This document shows positions 1-8,622 of a stretch of 64,000 nucleotides of DNA, piece by piece. A program made the translations under genes and the position numbers. Position 1 is the stretch's first letter. The number at the start of each line of letters is the position of its first letter. Source of the stretch: Flavobacteriales bacterium (lineage in GTDB: Bacteria; Bacteroidota; Bacteroidia; Flavobacteriales_F; PHOS-HE28); the NCBI GenBank assembly GCA_016713865.1, contig JADJOG010000008.1, forward strand, positions 26,958 to 90,957. Reading direction: 5' to 3'. The notes beneath the pieces were generated by a model. It was not told the DNA's origin. It saw only the letters and a program-made list of their open reading frames with translations, and did no database searches.

Positions 1-966
1 GCTCAGCACATGGAAATCGCCCGCACTGAAGAAATCGGTGGTGGTGGCATAGAGCACACCGTTGATGGGATCCTCGATCAGGCCGTAGATGCTGGGGCTT
101 CCAACGAGCGTATCGCTCACAGCACCGGTACCCAGGTCGAATCGAACGAGTTCATTCTGCGCGTATTCCAGGAAGTACACCTTGTCCTCGGCCTCAACCA
201 ACGCCGATGCCGCGCACCCGGAGTTCTCCGCTACCACGGTGGTATAGGTGAGGCTTGGCGCGGCATTGATCGCCACACGGCTGATGGAGCTGCGCGAGAA
301 ATCGGTGTTGCAGAAGGCCAGCACGTCGCCTTCCTTCACGAAGAGCTTCTCCGGATTCAATCCGTCAGGCCCGAGATCAACCTCGTTACCGTAGGTCTGA
401 GCCACGAGATCCACCACACCCACCTTGCCTGCGAGGTTGCTCCAATCGAATGCGTTATTCACTGCGAGGTACGCCTTATCGCCAAGCACGATCACATCCT
501 CGGCGCTCATGCTCAATCCGTCGGCCGGATCAATTGTCCACAAGAGATCGAGCGTGCTCTTGTCGCGCGCCTCGAAATAGTGCGAAAGCCCGCCGAGCTC
601 GCCGCGCGTGAGAAGCAACGCATCGCCCCAAATGGCCAGCTTGCGCACGCCGTTCACCATGGCTTCGCCGAGTGGCTGGTAGGTATCGGCATCGAATCGC
701 ACCACGCGATCGTCGGCTGCAACGAAAACGACGCCTTCATCAACGAGCACATCGCTTCCGAAGCGCGGGCCCTCGATTGTTGCAACGTTCTGATAACTGC
801 CGCTGGCTGGATCATAGCTGCCCAGGGTTACGGGCACCAATTGGCCGCCGCCGCCGAAGAAATCGTAATAGCCTTCGCTGAGCACGAAGACCTGATGCAC
901 CTGCAGCTGGGCGTGCAGGAAAAGCGCCGTGGACAGCGCCAAGCCGGTGAGGAATGAACGGTACAT
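1..966 (-). CDS. Secreted BtuG-like beta-propeller protein (DUF5074/YncE type), 3' end outside window
   Basis: The reading frame is open from an ATG at 966 to the window edge (322 codons). It starts with a Sec signal peptide (MYRSFLTGLALSTALFLHAQ) and continues with repeated blade-like segments (VLVDEGVVFVAADDRVVRFD, KVYFLEYAQNELVRFDLGTG), as in YncE/DUF5074 seven-bladed propellers. A cobalamin riboswitch lies in its leader. In Bacteroides, BtuG is a surface beta-propeller of this type that binds vitamin B12 and hands it to the TonB-dependent transporter BtuB. From the riboswitch and the fold I infer a B12-binding role at the cell surface. There is no lipobox cysteine, unlike Bacteroides BtuG, so a T9SS sorting domain in the missing C-terminus is possible. 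A btuB-like gene may follow beyond position 1. Confidence 0.75.
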   Translation of the reverse strand, partial: MYRSFLTGLALSTALFLHAQLQVHQVFVLSEGYYDFFGGGGQLVPVTLGSYDPASGSYQNVATIEGPRFGSDVLVDEGVVFVAADDRVVRFDADTYQPLGEAMVNGVRKLAIWGDALLLTRGELGGLSHYFEARDKSTLDLLWTIDPADGLSMSAEDVIVLGDKAYLAVNNAFDWSNLAGKVGVVDLVAQTYGNEVDLGPDGLNPEKLFVKEGDVLAFCNTDFSRSSISRVAINAAPSLTYTTVVAENSGCAASALVEAEDKVYFLEYAQNELVRFDLGTGAVSDTLVGSPSIYGLIEDPINGVLYATTTDFFSAGDFHVLS

Positions 967-1092
967 GGAAAGAGGGATTTGCTTGCCGCGTTCACCGCAC
1001 GGCGTTCACTTGGTGAAACCTCGGGAAATAGAAGGACGCCTACCGCGAGCGCCCAAGCCATATTCCCGTGGCCGGTTGTCTTGTGCGCCGTG

Positions 1093-1225
1093 GCAGGTCT
1101 TCTGGCTCACCGTCATCACCTCGGGCGCCTTCCCCTTGCGAGTGGCATTGCCCAAGGCCTCTACGATTCACAGCTGCGGGAACAGCTCCCGGTTCACACG
1201 GGATTCCCTCTTAGCCGTCATGGTT
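1093..1225 (-). promoter_or_regulatory. Cobalamin (B12) riboswitch
   Basis: On the minus strand the conserved blocks occur in the canonical order: AGAGGGAATCCCGTGTGAA, then CCGGGAGCTGTTCCCGCAGC, then CTGTGA, GCCACT, GGGGAAGGC, GATGA and the B12-box end GAGCCAGAAGACCTGCC (close to position 1093). The order and wording match the Cobalamin riboswitch family. It sits about 125 nt upstream of the ATG at 966, so it should control the BtuG-like gene and anything cotranscribed beyond the window edge. Ligand binding normally turns expression off. Confidence 0.92.
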
Positions 1226-1285
1226 CTGGCGAGGACAATCAGTTCCTCGTTGCCGCCATGAACGGACCGCGATGCGGGGCCGAAT

Positions 1286-1810
1286 CTATTCACCGCCGCC
1301 GAAGCGGAAAGCCAACGAGATCTGGGCCACCACCCCGGATGTGCGCAAGGTGGCCGCATAGAAATCGGTCACGCTCGCATCATTCACCTCCATGGCGCGC
1401 AATTCCATGTTCGTGGCCAGGTAACGCAGGTCCAAGCCGATGCCGACCTTCTTGCCAAGACCGAAAGCCAAGCCGGTGCCCAAGCCGAAGGCCCCTCCCG
1501 AATAGCGCGCATCCACTTCCGCACCGGGCGTATCATCCTGGATGCGCAGCCCAGCAGCGCCAAGCTGCACCTCCAAGGAGAAACGGTTCCCGATGGAATA
1601 CCCTACTTGAATCGGGATCGAGGTCGTGGCCGCCCCGTCGGTCTCGGTATCCGTAACGGTAATCCCGAAAAGGGTAAATCGGCTTTCCAATTCGGTCGCA
1701 TGCGCGCCAAGGGATAGTCCCAAACCGAGGTGAACCATGCCTTTCTGGTTGTATTGCGCGTTGGCAGAACCAGCAAAGAGGAAGAGTGAGGCGAACAGAA
1801 GACGTTTCAT
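1286..1810 (-). CDS. Small outer-membrane beta-barrel (porin-family) protein
   Basis: A 174-residue protein with a clear signal peptide (MKRLLFASLFLFAGSANAQ). It is followed by alternating hydrophobic/polar strands rich in glycine and aromatic residues (MVHLGLGLSLG, IPIQVGYSIGNRFSLEVQLG) and a C-terminus typical of 8-stranded barrels (VVAQISLAFRFG). I place the start at the ATG at 1810, because the longer frame upstream adds 34 residues without signal-peptide character. It is probably an OmpX/opacity-type barrel; the function is unknown. The gene ends just before the leader that carries the B12 riboswitch, but nothing ties it to B12. Confidence 0.75.
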   Translation of the reverse strand: MKRLLFASLFLFAGSANAQYNQKGMVHLGLGLSLGAHATELESRFTLFGITVTDTETDGAATTSIPIQVGYSIGNRFSLEVQLGAAGLRIQDDTPGAEVDARYSGGAFGLGTGLAFGLGKKVGIGLDLRYLATNMELRAMEVNDASVTDFYAATLRTSGVVAQISLAFRFGGGE

Positions 1811-1992
1811 GATGAGGTTTTTTCCGCAGTAGCGGCCAAAGATGGGCGTCGAATCGCTCAGAACGACGGGATCCCTAGGTTGACCCGATCGCAGCACGAA
1901 CGAAAGTTCCACATCGGCCTGACCATCCCTCTATATTCGGCCCCCACCTGAAAGCGGACCTGCAAGGAAGCCCAGGGGCAGAACCGAATCGA

Positions 1993-2193
1993 ATGGAGCA
2001 ACAACCGAACGAGCCGACTGGCCAGGACAGTCAGGCAGAGGAGATCGCGGAGTCGAAGCGCAGCTATGCTGGCGAAGGCGAGAACTTGGATTTCGACCCG
2101 ATGAAGGACCTGAACCTTCCGGCGAATTACGATGAGGTGGTATCCCGTTTCCAGCGACTGCAAGGAACGCGGGCCATGGAGTCGCTGAACTGA
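1993..2193 (+). CDS. Small acidic hypothetical protein, 66 aa
   Basis: A short frame with an acidic N-terminal half rich in E, Q and D and a compact C-terminal segment (DFDPMKDLNLPANYDEVVSR). It is divergent from the barrel gene, is preceded by TATATTCG (about 1931-1938), which fits the TAnnTTTG promoter element of this phylum, and is followed by a terminator-like hairpin. These surroundings support a real gene. I do not recognise a family and see no signal peptide or membrane segment. Confidence 0.5.
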   Translation: MEQQPNEPTGQDSQAEEIAESKRSYAGEGENLDFDPMKDLNLPANYDEVVSRFQRLQGTRAMESLN

Positions 2194-2217
2194 TACCGGC
2201 TCTTTCCTGGATCCTTG

Positions 2218-2239
2218 AAGGCTCGCTGCGGCGGGCCTT
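2218..2239 (+). terminator. Terminator-like hairpin after the 66-aa gene
   Basis: AAGGCTCGC and GCGGGCCTT form a nine-base-pair stem (one G-T pair) closed by a TGCG loop, 24 nt after the stop codon. No strong T-run follows, which is common in GC-rich genomes. Confidence 0.5.
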
Positions 2240-2403
2240 CGGCCTTTGGAACTGACGGATGCCTTGGATTTGTCGTGGTGCAGGGGCTAATTTCAGCCCA
2301 AGCCTCGCGCGTCCTATCGACCGGCGGCAACACGACATGCACGGCCGGGCTTAGCGACCTCCACGGATGGCGGAAGAACAAAACCCTTAAACCCTTCCCC
2401 GTC

Positions 2404-4199
2404 ATGAAAGTCTTCGATGCCAAGCACATCAAGAATATCGTCCTCCTGGGATCCCACGGATGCGGCAAGACCACGCTGGCCGAAACCATGCTCTTCGAAG
2501 CGGGTCTGATCCAACGCCGCGGCCGAGTCGAGGACAAGAACACCGTGAGCGATCACCACGAGATCGAGCACGAGCGCGGCAGCAGTGTACATAGCACAGC
2601 ATTGCATACCGAGTGGCGCAATTACAAGATCAACATCATCGACACCCCGGGCCTCGATGATCTCGTTGGTGAGACCATTCCGGCTCTTCGCGTGGCCGAC
2701 ACCTGCGTATTGCTCCTGAACGCGCACCACGGAGTGGAGGTTGGCACCGATCTGGTGTGGGAGCACATGCAACGATATGATCGCCCAGTAATCATCGGTC
2801 TGAACCAGCTCGACCACCCCAATGCCGACTTTGAGAGTACGGTGGGTCAAGCCAAGGAGCACTTCGGCAATGCCGTCACGGTGATGCAGTACCCGCTGGA
2901 GCAGGGCGAAGGATTCCACCGCATCATCGACCTGCTGAAGATGACCATGTATGTCTTCAAGGATGCTGGTGGCAAGCCCGAGAAACAGCCCATCCCGGCC
3001 AGCGAGTTGGAGAAAGCCAATAGCCTGCACAAGGAGTTGGTGGAGAAGGCCGCGGAGAATGATGAAGCCCTCATGGAGCACTACTTCGAGAAAGGCGAGC
3101 TCGATGAGGATGAGATGCGCAAGGGCCTAAAGCAGGGCATGATGAAGCGCACCTGCTTCCCCGTCTTCTGCCTGAGCGCGTTGCGCAACATGGGCAGTGG
3201 CCGCCTGATGGGCTACATCGATAATGTGGCGCCCGCAGCGCTGGAGATGCCCGCAGAGTCGCTAACCGACGGCGGCACGCTCGAATGCCGCGCAGATGGT
3301 CCGCCCGTGCTCTTCACCTTCAAGACCATGATTGAGCCGAAAGCCGGCCATATCACGCTCTTCAAGGTCATGAGCGGCGAAGTGAAGGAAGGCATGGAGT
3401 TGGTGAACGACAACACAGGCGCTGTTGAGCGCATCAATCAAATCACCATTACAAGGTGGATTGCGTCTTCAGCAGTCCGCGCATCCCGTACCGCGAGACC
3501 ATCCGAAAGCCTGCAGAGGCCAGCTATCGCCATAAGAAGCAGACGGGCGGCAGCGGGCAGTTCGGCGAGGTACACCTGAAGATTGAGCCGTGGTACGAGG
3601 GCATGCCTGAGCCGCACGGCCATAGCGTGCGCGGCAAGGAGGAGCATGAGCTGCCCACCGGCGGCAAATTGGTCTTCTACAACTGCATCGTGGGCGGCGT
3701 CATCGACAACAAGTTCATGCCCAGCATCCTCAAGGGCGTGATGGAGAAGATGGAGCGCGGCCCGCTCACCGGATCGCCCGCGCGCGACATCCGCGTGATC
3801 GTGTACGATGGCAAGATGCACCCGGTGGACAGCAACGACATCAGCTTCAAGATCGCCGGGCTGCAAGCCTTCCGCGATGCCTTCACCAACGCCGATCCGC
3901 AATTGATGGAGCCGATCCAGGAACTGGAGGTGCGCGTGCCCGCCGACCTCATGGGCGATGTGATGACCGATCTGCAGGGGCGCCGCAGCATCGTGATGGG
4001 CATGGATAGCAGCGGCCGCTACCAGATCATCAAAGCGCACACGCCGCTAGCTGAATTGGATCGATACAGCACCACCCTGCGCAGCCTAACGCAAGGCCGC
4101 GGCACTTACACCGAGAAGTTCCACGCCTACCAGCCTGTGCCCAGCGAATTGCAGCACAAGCTGGTGAGCGGGCATAAGGAGGAAGAGGTGATGGCGTAA
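2404..4199 (+). CDS. Elongation factor G-like GTPase paralogue, disrupted by an internal deletion and frameshift
   Basis: The N-terminal part (2404 to about 3450) has the translational GTPase signature: P-loop GSHGCGKT at residues 16-23, EHERG switch region, DTPG, and NQLD in place of the usual NKxD. Domain II then begins. Reading resumes in another frame at about 3445 with HYKVDCVFSSPRIPYRETI, the start of domain IV, and runs to the stop at 4199. Between VERINQ and HYKVD about 115-120 residues (end of domain II and all of domain III) are missing compared with EF-G; the remaining length of about 598 against 700-720 agrees. The altered switch I and NQLD are typical of the second, EF-G-like paralogue of Bacteroidota, not of canonical fusA. 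The start is the ATG at 2404. The lesion could be real decay or an assembly collapse. Confidence 0.8.
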
Positions 4200-4544
4200 C
4201 AACAGTGCAGTCCGACGAGCGCGCCCTGCGGGAGACCGTGGGGCGCGTTGTCGCAACAGACCCAATGACCACGACTACTTGATCGCCTTCTGCTCGTAAG
4301 TCCCGCTTCTATCGGCCTCAACCGCTGCCATCGACCATCCCGGTCAGATCGCGCGGAGGGGCCAGTCCAAGCTTCTGTTCTCAGTTCAAAAACATCTCGT
4401 TGAGCTGAAGTGCCCTAGCGCGCGAGAAGCCAGGGCGACCTCACGCAAATGCGCGCAAGCGTCGTCAAGCTTATCGAAGGGGAATCTCCACCCGTCCCCG
4501 GGCTATGGTGCCACAGCCTTTGATCGGCGCGACTCCATAGCAGC
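4200..4544. other. Region without a convincing gene
   Basis: This lies between the end of the EF-G paralogue and the decayed nucleotidyltransferase, whose 3' side points into it. On the minus strand around 4405-4500 one frame reads FPFDKLDDACAHLREVAL, which looks protein-like but has no start and cannot be extended. It may be more debris of the same decayed locus. I see no RNA gene or repeat. Confidence 0.35.
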
Positions 4545-4954
4545 GATGGACCGATCAGGCAAGCATATGCTAGGCGAATCGCCGAGAGCCCTGCGGCCCC
4601 TCTTATTCTTAAATCGTGGTAGCCGATGAAGTTCATCTGCAAGCCATCGAAAGTCTCCTCCTTGCGGTTCGCTAGCACTCTTCGAACAGCCGCCATCGAT
4701 GCTCTGAGCAGGTCGATGCGCAGGAGGCTGGCCCAATTGAATGACGTGTTCTCCTTGGTGGGTCATCGACCGATTGGAGCCCGCCGAACCGAAATCGCTG
4801 CCGCATCACGCGCTCTGCGTTCCCTCGTGGGACTCACCAGATGTCGAGGTCGCCGGATAGGCGGGAGCCAGCCCCACCGCATAACCGCCAACGATCATGT
4901 ACTCAGCGCCGTGCCTGAGCAATGCGACAAACCTTTGAAGTCCTTGCTCAGCAT
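4545..4954 (-). pseudogene. Decayed nucleotidyltransferase (MNT/AbiEii-like fold)
   Basis: Pieces of a small nucleotidyltransferase appear in order on the minus strand but in alternating frames: MLSKDFK at the ATG at 4954, then FVALLRHGAEYMIVGGYAVG, SGDLDIW (catalytic D-x-D region), VIQLGQPP, RIDLL, SIDGG, ANRKEETFDGLQMNFIGYHDL and NKRG. Intact relatives are about 140 residues, which fits the 410 nt. At least five indels are needed to connect the pieces, far more than in neighbouring genes. I therefore read it as a true pseudogene. Families of this type are often the antitoxin or partner half of defence-type gene pairs; a partner is not visible. Confidence 0.65.
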
Positions 4955-5212
4955 GGATGTATGCCATGTATTGGGAACGAAGCACTCGAGTGCGGCCAAG
5001 CGTTCAATTGGGTGCGGCTCATCTTTCTGCTCCCTTCTGGGAGATGACCTTCGCCCATGCCTCCAAGATACGTCGCTGTTTCGCCCATGTGAAGTAGTGC
5101 TTGTTCAACGTGGTTATACCCCCCTGCCCGCAGGCCCTGCGACATGCAATCGGAATCCGACCTTCGCGCCCTGCCTTCGGCAGTCAAGCCTGCCTTCGGA
5201 AGGCATTCCCGC

Positions 5213-7684
5213 ATGCGCCCCGCCCTTCTCGCTCTTGCCTTCGCGCCGTGCATCGCCATTGCCCAAGTTCCTGCAAGCCGGCAGAGCGCCGACACCACCC
5301 TGGTCTGCAAGAACATCACGGCATCGCGGGCCTTTGAGCGCATCGTGGTGGATGGCGTGCTCGACGAGCCTTCGTGGGCCACGGCGGCCATCGGCACCGA
5401 GTTCGTGCAGAACGAGCCACGGCCCAACGAGCCCAGCAAGTACCGTAGCGAGGTGCGCGTGCTCTTCAGCGATCATGCAATCCATGTGGGCGCCGTGCTC
5501 TACGACAACCCCGATAGCGTGATGATGCGCCTCAGCGGCCGCGACCAGATCGGCATCACCGATTGGTTCGGCATAACCTTGGATCCGTACGAGAGCGGTC
5601 GAAATGGTTTCCAGTTCGTGGTAACGGCGGCGGGTGTGCAATTGGATGCCATTGTGGCCAACGAAGAAGAGGATGAGAATTGGCATGCGGTCTGGCACAG
5701 CGCCACGAAGGTGACCGAGCAGGGCTGGGTGGCCGAGATGAGCATTCCCTATTCCGCCTTCCGTTTCCCGAAAGCCAAAGAGCATGTGTGGAGCGTGCAG
5801 TTCATGCGGCTCGTCGGCAGAGTGCGTGAGAAGAGCTTCTGGAACCCCATTGATCACTGAAAGAAGGCTGGCTGCGGCAATGCGGAGTGGTCACGGGCAT
5901 CAACGGGATCGATGCGCCATTCCGCCTGATGCTGCTGCCATACGCTTCGGCCTACGCGCAGCACTTCCCGACAGATGAACCGGGAGAAAGCGATTGGAAC
6001 AGTAGCTTCAACGGAGGCATGGATGTGAAACTCGGCCTCGGCGATGCGTACACGCTCGACATGACCTTGATCCCCGACTTCGGGCAGGTGGTGAGCGACA
6101 ACGTGGTGCTGAACCTCTCGCCCTTCGAGGTCTATTTCAACGAGAACCGGCAGTTCTTCACCGAGGGGACGGAGCTCTTCCAGCGTGGCAATGTGTTCTA
6201 CAGCCGCCGGATCGGTGGCGTGCCATTGCTGCGCGGCAACCTGTATTCGTCGTTGCAAGAAGGTGAAGCGGTGACCGAGGACCCCGGCGTGAGCAAGCTC
6301 ATCAATGCCACCAAGATCAGCGGGCGCGGCGCGAAGGGCTTGGGATTCGGGGTGCTGAATGCCGTTACGCGCGCCACCTATGGTACCATCACCGACAGCA
6401 CCGGCGCAACACGACCGAGTGCTCACCGATCCGCTCACGAACTATAACGTCTTCGTAGCCGACCAGCAACTGCGCAACAACGGCTACGTGAGCGTGATCA
6501 ACACCAACGTGCTGCGCGATGGCGACACCTACGACGCGAACACCACCGCAATCGACCTGGTGGTGAACAACAAGAAGCGAACGGTGCAGGGCGGCGCCGT
6601 CGGTCGCATCACGCAGCAATACGGACCCGGCATCAAACGAGACCCGGGCTATTCCTACGAATTGGGCATCGCGAAAACAGGTGGGGCGCTCACCTACGGA
6701 AGCACGTACGAGGAGTTCTCGCCGGAGTATGACCCGAACGATCTCGGCTTCTGGCCTTGGGTGAATTACCGCAGCATCGAGCCGGAGTTGAGTTACGTGA
6801 ACTACAAGCCCAAGGGGCCATGGCAGCGCTGGGGATATGGCTTCAATGGCGAATACTCGCGCGTGATCGTGCCTGACCACTTCTTCAACCTCGCGATGGA
6901 GGTGAACACCTTCCGCGTGCTGCGTGGTTTCAATGCGTTCGGCGGAAGCATACGCGCAGAGCCCGTTTTGACCTATGACCCCTTCGAGGCACGAGTGCCG
7001 GGCAGGCTCTACGAATTCCCGACGAACATCCGTTACGAGGCATGGATCAGCTCCAACTACAATCTGCCCTACGCCGTTGATATGCGCGGCGGCTACCGAC
7101 GCTTCTACGAACGCGACCGGAAGAACATCTGGGCGGTCCTGGAGAACCGCTTCAGGCCAAGCGATAAGCTCTTCTTCATCCTTAGTGGCTGGCATGAATT
7201 CAAGGATGAGGATGTGGGTTGGGTGGCCTTCCATAACGATGACATCATACTGGGTCGTCGCGATCAATGGACCACGGAGATCGGGCTGGAGGGCAGCTAC
7301 GTGTTCACCAACACGCTCTCGCTGAACACCCGCGCCCGCCATTATTGGAGCCGGGCACAATACGTGGAGTACCACACGCTCCTCTTGGATGGCAAGCTGG
7401 CTTCGACCGACTACACCGGGCTCTATGAGGATGGCAGTTCGCGCCACGATGTGGATTTCGATGCTTTCACGGTGGACCTCTGGTTGCGTTGGACATTCGC
7501 GCCAGGCAGCGAGATCACTTTGGGCTGGAAACACAACATCTTCGCACGCGAGGGCATCGTGCGGCAGAACTACATGGAGAATCTCCGCGACACTTGGGCG
7601 GCACCGGGCATCAACAGCATATCGCTCAAGGCGATCTGGTTCGTGGATGCAGGGCGATGGCTGAGCAGGAAGCAGAAATCATGA
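5213..7684 (+). CDS. DUF5916 outer-membrane protein with N-terminal CBM9-like domain (frameshifted)
   Basis: Three frames join into one protein of about 823 residues, the usual family size. The first (5213-5860) has a signal peptide (MRPALLALAFAPCIAIAQ) and a carbohydrate-binding family 9-like domain (VVDGVLDEPSW, WFGITLDPYESGRNGFQFVV). The second (to about 6410) has the DUF5916 core (NEQFF-like NENRQFFTEGTELF). The third (to 7684) has beta-barrel strands ending in WFVDAGRWLSRK. Breaks lie near 5850-5875 and 6405-6420. The family consists of outer-membrane barrels of unknown substrate that are common in Bacteroidota. The stop overlaps the next start (ATGA), so it is cotranscribed with the hydrolase. 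Confidence 0.8.
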
Positions 7685-8622
7685 GGAACTCAGCGATCCC
7701 ATTCCTGATTCTCTGCGCGTTGATGACCTCTCGGTGCAACCTCGCGCGCATGCACGGCCGCAAGAGCGACAATCGGTTGAAGCGGAACGATTACGCTGAG
7801 AGCACCATCGAGCAGAGCGGCCCGCGCTTCACGTGGTATCGCGAAAGCAGCAAGCCGAAACTCCTTTTGCTGCATGGCTACACAGGCACGGGTTCATTGC
7901 AATGGAGCAAGACCGCCAAGCTGCTGCGCAAGGACTACGACTGCATCATGCCCGACCTGCTGAGCCACGGGCGCAGCATGAAATGGGATACCACGCGCGC
8001 GGGCCTCAGCCTCGACGACCAAGCCGCGCACGTGATCGCCATGCTCGATGGCCTAGGCGTGAAGCATCCTATACCAGTGGTGGGCAACAGCTATGGCGGA
8101 GGTGTGGCTGCGCGATTGGCCGAGCTGCATCCGGAACGCATCAGCAAATTGGTGATCTACGATGGCCTTGTGAGCGATTACAGCGCTGCGCTAGCCGATA
8201 GCATCGCACGGGCGCATGGCGCGCCGAGCATGCTGGCCGTGATGCGCACGCCCACGCCCAAGGACATGCGCTTCGGCATTCGCCTTTCGCTATACCGCGA
8301 CCCGCCTTTGCCGGGCTTCATCCTCAAGCAGATATACCGCGAATTCGCCGAGCCTTACCGTGCGGCGCAGATCACGCTGCTGAAGGACCTGCTCGCGCAC
8401 GAGGATCAATTCAACAACAAGCGCTACGACTGGAAGATGCCCGTGTATCTGATCTGGGGCGAGCGCGATGAGTTGATCCCCAACGCTACAGGGAGAGCGG
8501 TGATGGCGCGCAACGGCATTCCTGAATCGCATTGGATCACCATTCCGCGCACGGGCCACGTCGCCAACATCGAGCGGCCGAAGGAGTTCGTGCGTGCGCT
8601 TACTGGGATCCTCGCGCGCTAA
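7681..8622 (+). CDS. Alpha/beta-fold hydrolase
   Basis: A 313-residue protein whose ATG overlaps the upstream stop. The N-terminus (MRNSAIPFLILCALMTSRC) is hydrophobic, and the cysteine at position 19 could be a weak lipidation site. The fold is shown by LLLLHGYTGTGSLQW (oxyanion region), the nucleophile elbow GNSYGGG, the acid region WGERDELIP and the histidine in RTGHVANIERP, so the Ser-Asp-His triad is complete. The substrate cannot be read from the sequence; the spacing suggests cotranscription with the DUF5916 protein. Confidence 0.8.
   Translation: MRNSAIPFLILCALMTSRCNLARMHGRKSDNRLKRNDYAESTIEQSGPRFTWYRESSKPKLLLLHGYTGTGSLQWSKTAKLLRKDYDCIMPDLLSHGRSMKWDTTRAGLSLDDQAAHVIAMLDGLGVKHPIPVVGNSYGGGVAARLAELHPERISKLVIYDGLVSDYSAALADSIARAHGAPSMLAVMRTPTPKDMRFGIRLSLYRDPPLPGFILKQIYREFAEPYRAAQITLLKDLLAHEDQFNNKRYDWKMPVYLIWGERDELIPNATGRAVMARNGIPESHWITIPRTGHVANIERPKEFVRALTGILAR

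Noticed and set aside
10..957. Open plus-strand frame of 315 codons
   Set aside because: It is antisense to the signal-peptide-bearing propeller gene and has no family resemblance; GC-rich codon use keeps the opposite strand open.
4626..5522. Plus-strand frame of 298 codons
   Set aside because: It covers the minus-strand nucleotidyltransferase remnant and overlaps the start of the DUF5916 gene; it has no recognisable features.
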